Below, one piece after another: positions 44,901 to 51,613 of a stretch of DNA of 58,535 bases. The DNA is from Hominenteromicrobium sp964531265 (GTDB lineage: Bacteria > Bacillota > Clostridia > Oscillospirales > Acutalibacteraceae), in assembly GCA_964531265.1 (NCBI GenBank), contig CAZHDW010000014.1, forward strand, positions 1 to 58,535. The letters run 5' to 3'. The notes under the pieces were generated by a model. The model was given only the letters and a program-made list of their open reading frames with translations, made no database searches and was not told the DNA's origin. Position 1 is the first letter of the stretch; each line of letters starts with the position of its first letter. A program made the position numbers and the translations under genes.

Positions 44901-46471
44901 AAGGAAATCGTATCTTTGTTCTGGATGTTTCCGGTGCAGTGGTAGATACTCTCAACACAAATAAATCAGGTCTCGTAGTTACAGACGTCGGCACATACTA
45001 CGTCAGTAACAATGGACTTCTGACGAATATCAGTTTTTATTGTGATAACAAGTGCTACTTCTTTGGTGCGAACGGTATGGCGAAGACAAATACGCTGTAC
45101 AATGGAAGATATTTTGGTGCGGATGGTGCTGCTGTAGTCAATCAGTGGGTAAACGTCAACGGTACATGGTACTATGCAGACGATTATGGCTACTTCGTTA
45201 ACGGTGTTTTCAATGTGGATGGCGTTGATTATCTCTTTGATGGATCTGGTGTTCTGTACAGCGGCGTTCTCGTGATGGGCAATCAGATGTATGTTTCCGA
45301 TGCAAACGGCGTTCTGCTCAGCAGTTCCGCAATGCCGAATGAGTTCGTTTATTTCCAAGGCGGTGTATATTACTATGTCGACGGCGAGCCGTATAACGGC
45401 TGGTATGGCGACTATTACTTCATCTCCGGCAGAATGCGGGTAAATGAAGTTGTCAATGTAAACGGTACGTATTATTACTTCCAGACAAACGGCAAGTGCG
45501 CATATAACGGCTTCTACGTTGTATATCAGTCCGGAAATTACAAAGACTATGCCTACGCGAATGCAAATGGTGCTCTTGCACGTAACGAATGGAAGTATAT
45601 CGGCGGCTACTGGTACTACTTCACCGATGGTTGCATTATGTATTCCGCGACGATAGTCCGGATAGATGGCCAGTGGTGTGAGTTTGATTCGGACGGTCAC
45701 TTCACGGGCTATGTAACCATAGACGAGAACGCAAGAGACACATACACCGGTTGGGTAGAGTTTGCTGATGGCACTTGGGGCTATAGCTACCTCGGTTATG
45801 ATGCATTGGATCAGACTCTCCTCATCGACGGTACCTGGTATGCCTTCGATTACTATTTCAACATGGTAACAGACGGAGCATGGCTGGATAACAGAACCAA
45901 CGAGGTCTTCTACTATGGCGCAAGTGGCGCAAGATTGGAAGCTACCGGTTGGCAGTATATCAACGGCAATTATTACTACTTTGCTGCTGATCATTCTCTG
46001 CCCGTAGGCTGGTTCAACGATGGCAGCGCTGATTACTATCAGGATCCGTACACAGGCATTCTGACTGATTCCTACCTGAACGCTTACGGAATACTGTACC
46101 ACTTCAACGCTTCCGGTGCTTGCACAGGAGCTGTTACCGGTACGGGCTGGATCTACGCTTCCAGTGTCCTCGTTCAGGATAATTACGTTGACGAAGACTG
46201 TTGGCTCTATGTTGTTAACGGCCAGCTCGCATCCGGAAAAACAGTTATTGACGGAGTAGAGTATTACTTCTATGATGGCATCATGGAGTGTGATAGTATC
46301 TGGAACAGCAAGTACTACGGTGCTGATGGTGTTTGTGTTACCACATGCGGCTGGTACAAGTTCCACGACAAATACTGGATATATATTGATGAGAACGGCT
46401 ACTGCGCAGCAGCAGGTATCTATATCATCGATGGCACAGAGTACTATTTCAGAGGCTATTATCTTTACTGA
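41981..46471 (+). CDS. Giant secreted cell-wall/choline-binding-type repeat protein
   Basis: 1496 residues. A Sec signal peptide (KKQHGLLALLAVVICLCM to AIPASAEE) is followed by almost nothing but Tyr/Trp/Gly-rich repeats of the CW_binding_1 (choline-binding) type, e.g. EINGTYYAFGYD, KSDGTLYTNAWY, QNINGTYYYF. Short ~20-residue units are grouped into longer superunits of roughly 125-145 residues that begin GWNL and contain a xxRAKSDGxLYxNEWY block. No catalytic domain, LPXTG or membrane anchor is seen; the protein ends in a repeat (TEYYFRGYYLY). It is probably non-covalently attached to surface polymers as an adhesin or structural protein. The ATG at 41981 follows AGGAGGG. An upstream in-frame ATG lies in the leader hairpin and is rejected. 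Confidence 0.9.
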   Translation: MAKKQHGLLALLAVVICLCMLAIPASAEEVAPANVQPEATLSASESDVQPMAELNGWVTNTNGTKSYYVDGQMIKSQVYEIDGNYYGFNSSGRMYTDAGFSIGNKYYRAKSDGVLYRNEWYKNGSLYYYYTSDCSEVRDRVETILKDDEVHNFAFSSYGYLLTDTYDRPTKVGGKYYHIDSEGRAYSLDDGWNYCGEDYYYLKDGELYKGTVKYIEKDMYLGKGGYYGFNYSGQMYKDTRFGLSMGENNYYYYAHENGKLAENELIEHSYYSTYYYGAEGKAVTESFYEVNGKQYYFDKYGCMLKNGTKVVNGVQYYFDEDGTPYPCTEGWNLINYNYYYYTDGAFLSNIVREINGTYYAFGYDSVMLDDTDSYVNGGYRRARSGGALYVNEWYYDGTDYYYYGEEGKAYQGLKEVDGVQYLFNSDGEMLTNLATTYDEKIIIVDADGVATEAVEGWNLVGGCYYYISGDEFYNNVVALIDGNYYGFDYVGKMYTDAFFTARIKDSESGEYHYFRAKSDGTLYTNAWYLDKSGDYYYYGADAVSATGLQEINGTLYYFSNNGGYMYVNRMIEVKDSGVTTYYYADENGYLTKINANGWTLAKGKCFYADPENGIYMDAIAEIDGAWYAFDFYGRMYDNINFYDTLKVIGGNGKTLSGNFVAKRGGALYRNEWYLGQYYFGDNCMRVENGLQNINGTYYYFRNTFYVRNELLDIDGGAYLFDKTGAGRRITGSEWIDFDGVWAYVDNGRIPSNEIVNINGVNYLFGSGGFMRRNGYVNVDGDGYISTAAGTLITTPGWHIVNGDYYYVQADGTTVEGWMQEGSTWYYFSPYMYHHTIFHDRENGVAYIASNSGATQQITGDGLYAFKSFAAGSPSIYYIKNGQFYTDGWALYNGEYYYFNNDGCAYTGGVYYMDGDGYLFDKSGVLQTNGWKVLDNNYYYVDANGIIKTGKQNINGNTYFFSDTNTLRTNTYVYEGNRIFVLDVSGAVVDTLNTNKSGLVVTDVGTYYVSNNGLLTNISFYCDNKCYFFGANGMAKTNTLYNGRYFGADGAAVVNQWVNVNGTWYYADDYGYFVNGVFNVDGVDYLFDGSGVLYSGVLVMGNQMYVSDANGVLLSSSAMPNEFVYFQGGVYYYVDGEPYNGWYGDYYFISGRMRVNEVVNVNGTYYYFQTNGKCAYNGFYVVYQSGNYKDYAYANANGALARNEWKYIGGYWYYFTDGCIMYSATIVRIDGQWCEFDSDGHFTGYVTIDENARDTYTGWVEFADGTWGYSYLGYDALDQTLLIDGTWYAFDYYFNMVTDGAWLDNRTNEVFYYGASGARLEATGWQYINGNYYYFAADHSLPVGWFNDGSADYYQDPYTGILTDSYLNAYGILYHFNASGACTGAVTGTGWIYASSVLVQDNYVDEDCWLYVVNGQLASGKTVIDGVEYYFYDGIMECDSIWNSKYYGADGVCVTTCGWYKFHDKYWIYIDENGYCAAAGIYIIDGTEYYFRGYYLY

Positions 46472-46515
46472 TAATATATTCTGTGTAAGACGAATTTAAA
46501 TCATTTTGATTTGCG

Positions 46516-46554
46516 GTGCGGCAGGTGCTTTACAGTGCTTGCCGCACTGTTTTT
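46516..46554 (+). terminator. Intrinsic terminator of the repeat protein gene
   Basis: 8-bp stem GTGCGGCA / TGCCGCAC, then TG and TTTTT, 45 bases after the stop codon. Confidence 0.85.
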
Positions 46555-46592
46555 CAGTGAAAAATGCAAACTGATTCTAAAAACAGACACAA

Positions 46593-46638
46593 AAGACCGC
46601 CACCGTTTCGCACATTGCGACCGGTGACGGTCTTTTTT
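46593..46638. terminator. Bidirectional intrinsic terminator
   Basis: Stem AAGACCG..ACCG / CGGT..CGGTCTT with inner hairpin TCGCA-CAT-TGCGA, A-rich on one side and TTTTTT on the other. It likely ends the minus-strand small gene at 46661 and backs up the upstream terminator. Confidence 0.8.
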
Positions 46639-46660
46639 CGTTCGATAAATCCCGATTGAA

Positions 46661-46891
46661 TTACTCGTTTGTGCTTCTGTAGATTGTAATTCCAAGGACT
46701 TTTACTTCAAATCCGTTAACGTATGGCTTTACGGCATCCTCATCCGGTGTAAGCTGATGAATCTTTGTAACCTCATAAACCAAGGATTTATACTTAACAC
46801 TACCGCCATCCTTTAAGTTCATGCGGACAGGGGTTAACAGGATTATCAAAGCAGCTATAATCACAATCGCCGTGATGATTTTCTTTTTCAC
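46661..46891 (-). CDS. Small membrane-anchored protein of unknown function
   Basis: 76 residues. An N-terminal hydrophobic segment (about 4-21, KIITAIVIIAALIILLTP) is followed by a conserved small domain: RMNLKDGGSVKYKSLVYEV, KIHQL and the C-terminal FEVKVLGITIYRST. This short DGGxxxYxxLxYxVxKxH ... GxExxxLGxxIY layout is common in clostridial genomes, often in several copies, with no known function. The ribosome site AGGAGG lies about nine bases upstream. It is monocistronic and ends at the bidirectional terminator. Confidence 0.75.
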   Translation of the reverse strand: MKKKIITAIVIIAALIILLTPVRMNLKDGGSVKYKSLVYEVTKIHQLTPDEDAVKPYVNGFEVKVLGITIYRSTNE

Positions 46892-47035
46892 AGGATAGCC
46901 TCCTATTCAATTTGCTTCATGCTTCTCTAAATAAATTTTACCAGAAAAGAGTGAAGAAGTCTACGGTTGCATAATAACTGCACAAATGTTTTTGCTCGTG
47001 CCCTGAAAACATTCGGTTTCGCGATTTCTTTGGAT

Positions 47036-47073
47036 AAAAAATCACCGATCCGGCATACAGCCGAATCGGTGAT
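47036..47073 (-). terminator. Intrinsic terminator of the C-S lyase gene
   Basis: Minus-strand stem ATCACCGAT..CGG / CCG..ATCGGTGAT, followed by TTTTT. Located 17 bases after the stop. Confidence 0.9.
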
Positions 47074-47089
47074 CCTGAAAATTCAATTA

Positions 47090-48298
47090 TCAAGCATTGA
47101 AGAGATACTTGTCCAGACGCTCGAATGCTTCCTTGACGCGAGCAAAGGGAAGAGCCAGGTTGATACGGATGTGGTTCTTGCCGTGGAATGCGCGGCCGTC
47201 CTGCCATACAACACCGACATCCCAGCCGGAATGGAGAACGTAGTCCATATCCTTGTTGTGTTCCTGGCACCACTTCTCACAGTCGATGAACAGCATGTAG
47301 GTGCCCTGCGGTCTGCTGACCTCAACACCCTTAAAGTGCTCTGCGATATAGTCGCAAGCCCACTGCACATTGCCATTGATGACCTGACAGAGCTCATCGA
47401 CCCACTCATAGCCCTCGTCCTGATAAGCGCCCATAAGTGCATACATGGACATAACGTTGAGTGAATTGTAGTGGCAGAGGGAAGCCTCTTTGTCCATACG
47501 ATCCTTGAGAGCCTTATTATAGATAATGTGGTAGCTGCCGATGAGACCTGCAAGGTTGAAGGTCTTGGACGGAGCATAGAAGGCAACTGTGCGGTTTCTT
47601 GCGTCCTCACTTACGGACTGAGTCGGAACATGCTTGTAGCCGGGGAGAATGAGGTCGCTCCAGATCTCATCGGAGATGACCATAACGTCATGTTTCTTGA
47701 AGAGCTCCATAGCCTTCTCAACTTCCCAACGCTCCCATACACGGCCTGTCGGGTTATGCGGAGAGCAGAAAACGGTTGCGTGGATATGGTTTTCGACAAT
47801 CTTCTTCTCCATATCCTCGAAGTCCATACGCCATACGCCGTTTTCGTCCTTAACAAGCTCGGAATGAACGATATCATAGCCATTGCCCTTGAGAACACCG
47901 GTAAAGCCTATATATGTCGGGCTGTGAAGCAGAACCTTATCACCGTTGGAGCAGAAAACTCTCATAGCTGTTGCGACGCCGCCCAGAACACCGTTCTCAT
48001 AGCCGATGTTCTCCTTTGTGAGGTTCTCAACGCCGTTACGTGTTGTCTGCCAGCGGATGATAGAATCATAGTACTCATCGCGTGTGCTGAAATAGCCGAA
48101 GGTCGGGTGCTTGATACGCTCGATCATAGCCTCCTGGATTGTGGGGAGAGCAGGGAAATTCATGTCCGCAACCCACATCGGGATAGCATCAAAGCCTTCC
48201 TTCGGAGCGGTAATGTTGCTGTTGGGATTTCCGACAGCGTCAACAGCGATTGCATCCTTGCCGTGACGGTCAAGGATCGTAGTAAAATCATACTTCAT
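47090..48298 (-). CDS. patB: MalY/PatB-type PLP-dependent C-S lyase (cystathionine beta-lyase)
   Basis: 402-residue fold-type I aminotransferase-like enzyme that cleaves cystathionine or cysteine conjugates to thiol, pyruvate and ammonia. Signatures are IPMWVADMNFPALPTIQEA near the N-terminus, GYFSTRDEYYDSIIRWQ, VFCSPHNPTGRVWERWE, ISDEIWSDLILPG (cofactor Asp) and APSKTFNLAGL with the PLP Lys. The C-terminal GKNHIRINLALP has the carboxylate-binding Arg. The physiological substrate is unproven. It is a single gene between its own promoter and terminator. Confidence 0.92.
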   Translation of the reverse strand: MKYDFTTILDRHGKDAIAVDAVGNPNSNITAPKEGFDAIPMWVADMNFPALPTIQEAMIERIKHPTFGYFSTRDEYYDSIIRWQTTRNGVENLTKENIGYENGVLGGVATAMRVFCSNGDKVLLHSPTYIGFTGVLKGNGYDIVHSELVKDENGVWRMDFEDMEKKIVENHIHATVFCSPHNPTGRVWERWEVEKAMELFKKHDVMVISDEIWSDLILPGYKHVPTQSVSEDARNRTVAFYAPSKTFNLAGLIGSYHIIYNKALKDRMDKEASLCHYNSLNVMSMYALMGAYQDEGYEWVDELCQVINGNVQWACDYIAEHFKGVEVSRPQGTYMLFIDCEKWCQEHNKDMDYVLHSGWDVGVVWQDGRAFHGKNHIRINLALPFARVKEAFERLDKYLFNA

Positions 48299-48376
48299 GG
48301 TGATTCGTTCCTTTCTTTTGCAAAAAATTTCATAAAAATTTCAGAGCAAATTTAGATCAAAAAATCATACAAGTTA

Positions 48377-48405
48377 ACTATACATCAAAATGATAGAAAA
48401 AACAA
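48377..48405 (-). promoter_or_regulatory. Candidate sigma-A promoter of the C-S lyase gene
   Basis: Minus strand TTGTTT (48405-48400), 17-base spacer, TATAGT (48382-48377). The intergenic stretch 48299-48628 holds this, the divergent promoter below, and nothing else recognised. Confidence 0.6.
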
Positions 48406-48519
48406 GTTATTATACGGAATTTTGTTGAGAACACTTAAATCTGCACGAATGCTGTCAAAGCGATACGAAAGCACACCATATATGGGATACGATATTTTGA
48501 TGAACACAGTTCTTTTCTC

Positions 48520-48548
48520 TTGCATTTGAGAAAAAAGTGTGCTATATT
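48520..48548 (+). promoter_or_regulatory. Candidate sigma-A promoter of the CofE-like gene
   Basis: TTGCAT (48520-48525), 17-base spacer, TATATT (48543-48548). Leader of about 75 bases before the start at 48629. Confidence 0.65.
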
Positions 48549-48628
48549 TTATCTGTTGTTTTGCTGATGATCGAGTCCAGCCCGATTATCCGTTATAAGC
48601 AAATCTCATAGTAAAGGATTTGACAAAG

Positions 48629-49825
48629 ATGGAAAACAAAGAAAGAAGAGTCGGAACGGTTTCTCGCGGTATAAGATGCCCCATCATTCGTGAGGGCGAT
48701 GATCTTGCTGCTATAGTTGCTGAGAGTGTTCTTAAGGCTGCTGAGAGCGATGGCTTTGAAGTTCGTGACCGTGATGTTATTTCCGTCACCGAATCGATCG
48801 TTGCAAGAGCGCAGGGAAATTATGCCAGTGTGGATGATATTGCCGAGGATGTACGCACAAAGCTCGGCGGCGAGACCATCGGAGTTATTTTCCCGATACT
48901 TTCCCGTAACCGCTTTGCTATCTGCCTGCGCGGTATAGCTAAGGGTGCAAAGAAAATAGTCCTCATGCTCAGCTATCCGTCCGATGAGGTCGGTAATGGG
49001 CTTGTAAGCCTCGATAAGCTTGACGAGGCCGGTGTAAATCCGTATACGGACGTTCTTTCTCTTGAGCGTTACAGGGAGCTTTTCGGCGCAAATGTTCATG
49101 AGTTTACTGGTGTTGACTATGTTCAGTACTACGGAGATCTTATCCGTGAGTGCGGTGCAGAGGTCGAGATCATTTTCGCTAACCAGCCGAAGGCTATCCT
49201 CCAGTACACAGATTGTGTTCTGACCTGTGATATCCACACTCGTGCTCGTACAAAGCGTATATTGAAGGCTGCCGGTGCCAAGGTGGTTTGCGGATTGGAT
49301 GATATCCTCAACGCTCCCGTCTCCGGTGGTTATAATGAAAGATACGGCCTGCTCGGTTCCAATAAGTCTACAGAGGACAAGGTGAAGCTCTTCCCGCGTG
49401 ATTGCCGCCCACTCGTTCTTGATATTCAGGATCGTATCCTTAAGGCAACAGGCAAGCATGTAGAGGTTATGGTCTACGGTGACGGTGCCTTCAAGGATCC
49501 TCAGGGTAAAATCTGGGAGCTTGCAGATCCGGTAGTTTCCCCGGCATTCACAGACGGCCTTATCGGTACTCCCAATGAGCTCAAGCTCAAGTACCTTGCC
49601 GACAACGACTTTAAGGATCTTTCTGGTGAGGCACTTAAGGAGGCTATCTCCGCAAGCATCCGTGCAAAGCAGGATAACCTTGTTGGCAACATGGCTTCTC
49701 AGGGTACAACACCGCGTCAGCTGACAGACCTCATCGGTTCTCTCAGTGACCTTACAAGCGGCTCCGGCGACAAGGGTACACCGGTCGTTTACATCCAGGG
49801 CTACTTCGATAATTACACAAACTGA
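48629..49825 (+). CDS. CofE-like gamma-glutamyl ligase family protein
   Basis: 398 residues of the CofE (F420-0:gamma-L-glutamyl ligase) superfamily. CofE-like pattern includes DVISVTESIVARAQGN, an early GIRCPIIREGDDL, NRFAICLRGIAKGAKK, VMVYGDGAFKDPQGKIWELA with DPVVSPAF, and the late KYLADNDF. It is longer than canonical CofE (~250) because of an internal insert (about 120-250) that includes LGSNKSTEDKVKLFPR. Clostridia of this kind are not known to make F420, and no other F420 gene is here, so it may glutamylate another acceptor. ATG at 48629, ten bases after AAAGGA. It is monocistronic. Confidence 0.82.
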   Translation: MENKERRVGTVSRGIRCPIIREGDDLAAIVAESVLKAAESDGFEVRDRDVISVTESIVARAQGNYASVDDIAEDVRTKLGGETIGVIFPILSRNRFAICLRGIAKGAKKIVLMLSYPSDEVGNGLVSLDKLDEAGVNPYTDVLSLERYRELFGANVHEFTGVDYVQYYGDLIRECGAEVEIIFANQPKAILQYTDCVLTCDIHTRARTKRILKAAGAKVVCGLDDILNAPVSGGYNERYGLLGSNKSTEDKVKLFPRDCRPLVLDIQDRILKATGKHVEVMVYGDGAFKDPQGKIWELADPVVSPAFTDGLIGTPNELKLKYLADNDFKDLSGEALKEAISASIRAKQDNLVGNMASQGTTPRQLTDLIGSLSDLTSGSGDKGTPVVYIQGYFDNYTN

Positions 49826-49842
49826 TTTTTCAGAGATAAGCA

Positions 49843-49884
49843 AAGGGTTCTCAGTGGGCGATGTCTGCTGAGAACCCTTTTTTA
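49843..49884 (+). terminator. Strong intrinsic terminator after the CofE-like gene
   Basis: 13-bp stem AAAGGGTTCTCAG / CTGAGAACCCTTT then T-run; probably also serves the convergent gene at 49897 in the reverse direction (A-tract side). Confidence 0.92.
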
Positions 49885-49896
49885 ATATGCTGCGTA

Positions 49897-50874
49897 TCAA
49901 TCTACAAAAATAGCGGTGTTCGGTGAGAGCGTTCCGAACAGGAGAGCGGTTTTCACCGACAAAGGAAGCTTTTTGGAGTTATCAAAGCGTGAAGCGGCAA
50001 TGAACTGCTCCAGAGAATACACTACCTCGCCGTCGGCGGTTTGCAGAGTCATCATGTCAAGGTCGGCGTCCATGCCGGTGACGATGGCATACTGCGGTGC
50101 GTTGTCGTTTGAAATAAGAACGATAACAGGGTAGCCCTCGCTCAGATTATCAAATATCCTCTGAAAATACTCAAGGTTTCCCATATTGCTCTCAAGCTTT
50201 GAGCCCATATTCGAGCTCTGCTCCACAAGGTCGTGAACCTCCTGCGGAAAGATAATATCCGAAGTGTCCTCCGGAAGCTCCGCTATCGGTGCACCGAAAA
50301 AGCTGCACATGCTCTTTGCGGCGGCATAGCCGCTTGGAAGAGTGGGGTCGAGAGGCTCTGCATAGCCGGATGAGATCGGCTTTGAGTAGGTAACGCTCTT
50401 TGTCAGTGCGGAATAATCACCGTTCGTCATTTTTTCCGAAACGAAGCTCTTACCCCACAGGATAACAAAGAAAGCGGCTGCTATCACGGCGAGCGTCAAA
50501 AGCTCACGCGAAATATTATGTATTGCCTCATACAGAAGCTCTCCGCTGCATAAACGGGAGTTCTTATCGACAGTTCTGCGCGGGCGCCCGGCAGGAGCTT
50601 CGCGGCGCACGGGCGCTGAAATCACCTTTTTCGGCGCTCTTGCTGTTTCTGCGGCAGGTACACTCTGTTCAACAAAGGAATCCCTGCGGTTTTTCCTTTC
50701 CGCATAGTCATTGTCGAGAACAGTCCTTTTATCAAGCTCAAGCTCGACGGCGCCGAGGTCTATCCCGGCCGATCCGTCCATATTGTCATGTGAGTCCTCT
50801 TTGGATAGGAAGACCTGCTTTTTGTCCAGCTCATTTTCCTGCTCTGCGGGCTTTTTACTTTCGATTTCCGTCAC
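49897..50874 (-). CDS. Membrane protein with degenerate C39-like peptidase domain
   Basis: 325 residues. A charged, disordered cytoplasmic N-terminal region (about 1-120, with an Arg/Pro-rich stretch near 90-100) leads to one membrane helix (about 124-141). An extracellular domain resembles C39-like (peptidase_C39_2) proteins: LPSGYAAAKSMCSFFG, then VIVLISNDNAPQYAIVTGMD. The catalytic Cys expected in LPxGC is Tyr (about 183), and the catalytic His region has Gln-Tyr (about 261-262), so it is probably not a protease. GTG start at 50874, nine bases after GGGAGG; the nearby ATG is in another frame and yields only eight codons. Confidence 0.72.
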   Translation of the reverse strand: MTEIESKKPAEQENELDKKQVFLSKEDSHDNMDGSAGIDLGAVELELDKRTVLDNDYAERKNRRDSFVEQSVPAAETARAPKKVISAPVRREAPAGRPRRTVDKNSRLCSGELLYEAIHNISRELLTLAVIAAAFFVILWGKSFVSEKMTNGDYSALTKSVTYSKPISSGYAEPLDPTLPSGYAAAKSMCSFFGAPIAELPEDTSDIIFPQEVHDLVEQSSNMGSKLESNMGNLEYFQRIFDNLSEGYPVIVLISNDNAPQYAIVTGMDADLDMMTLQTADGEVVYSLEQFIAASRFDNSKKLPLSVKTALLFGTLSPNTAIFVD

Positions 50875-50983
50875 TGCTCATAGCCTCCCTCTGTAAATAT
50901 GCTTCAATACCAAGCTGAATCGTCATCTTTTCACCAGTATAGCAGTTTCTGCAATTTTTTTCAATCTGAAAACTTAAATTCAC

Positions 50984-51012
50984 TTGAAATATGCGGTGTA
51001 TTACTGTATAAT
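50984..51012 (+). promoter_or_regulatory. Sigma-A promoter of the SEC-C gene
   Basis: TTGAAA (50984-50989), 17-base spacer, TATAAT (51007-51012), 42 bases before the start. Confidence 0.82.
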
Positions 51013-51054
51013 CGTTTAAGATTCCGAGAATGATAATGAAAAGGATTGACTAAA

Positions 51055-51546
51055 ATGGCACTTTTTAAAACTTGGGAAAAGCACGCAGAGGAGAGATCCG
51101 CTGCTCCCGATGCACAGCAGTATTGGAATGATTATTTCCTGCGCGAGAGAGATTTCTACGCTGAGATCCTAGACTGTGAGCCGATCACAGGCACAGTAAA
51201 GGCTCTGGCTGAGCGCTTTAATGTCGATGTTGTTGAGATGACAGGCTTCCTCGACGGTATCAACGACAGCTTGAAGCAGGCTAACGATCTGGAGAATCTT
51301 GAGGAGGATTCCGAGGTTTCTCTTGATTATGATGAGGAGAAGCTCTATTACAACATGGTAGCAGCTAAGGCTGAGTGGCTCTATACTCTTCCGCAGTGGG
51401 ATAAGCACCTCACAGAGGAGAGACGCCGCGAGCTCTACAAGGAGCAGAAGTCCTCTACAACTGTCGTCAAGGGCCCGAAGGTTGGCCGTAACGATCCGTG
51501 TCCGTGCGGAAGCGGCAAAAAGTACAAGAAATGCTGCGGCAGATAA
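51055..51546 (+). CDS. SEC-C motif zinc-binding protein
   Basis: 163-residue cytoplasmic protein. The first ~130 residues are acidic and helical (TVKALAERFNVDVVEMTGFL, DLENLEEDSEVSLDYDEEKL, EWLYTLPQWDKHLTEERRRE). The C-terminal tail GRNDPCPCGSGKKYKKCCG is a textbook SEC-C zinc motif (CxCx8CC), as at the end of SecA. The helical part resembles clostridial DUF3848/SEC-C proteins only loosely, so I give no function. ATG at 51055 is nine bases after AAAAGGA; the upstream in-frame TTG lies within that spacing. Confidence 0.85.
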   Translation: MALFKTWEKHAEERSAAPDAQQYWNDYFLRERDFYAEILDCEPITGTVKALAERFNVDVVEMTGFLDGINDSLKQANDLENLEEDSEVSLDYDEEKLYYNMVAAKAEWLYTLPQWDKHLTEERRRELYKEQKSSTTVVKGPKVGRNDPCPCGSGKKYKKCCGR

Positions 51547-51559
51547 AGTCAGAGAAAAT

Positions 51560-51584
51560 GCGTGGGGTATCCTGCGCTTTTTTT
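51560..51584 (+). terminator. Weak intrinsic terminator between the SEC-C and AlaX genes
   Basis: Seven-pair stem including two wobbles (51560-51566 with 51571-51577), loop of four, then TTTTTTT. No separate promoter is seen for the next gene, so partial read-through is likely. Confidence 0.5.
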
Positions 51585-51613
51585 CTTAGTCGGATATTCT
51601 GGGAGGGATTATT

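Noticed and set aside
44966..46366. Long open frame (466 codons) on the minus strand inside the giant repeat protein gene
   Set aside because: It mirrors the biased Tyr/Gly/Asp codons of the plus-strand repeats, has no ribosome site and gives no recognisable protein; the plus-strand gene has a signal peptide and proper start.
41981..46471. Tandem DNA repeats as a mobile element or CRISPR-like array
   Set aside because: The repeats are coding, degenerate at the DNA level and in frame with a signal peptide; there are no spacers of constant length and no cas genes.
26007..46471. Glycan locus as a recently inserted mobile island
   Set aside because: No integrase, transposase, tRNA-associated repeat or flanking direct repeat is visible. 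Some genes look more AT-rich (around 31.4-33 kb), but that is common for polymerase genes and not enough by itself.
48593..49900. 435-codon minus-strand frame opposite the CofE-like gene
   Set aside because: It begins inside the terminator and ends at the promoter of the plus-strand gene, and has no ribosome site or family motif.
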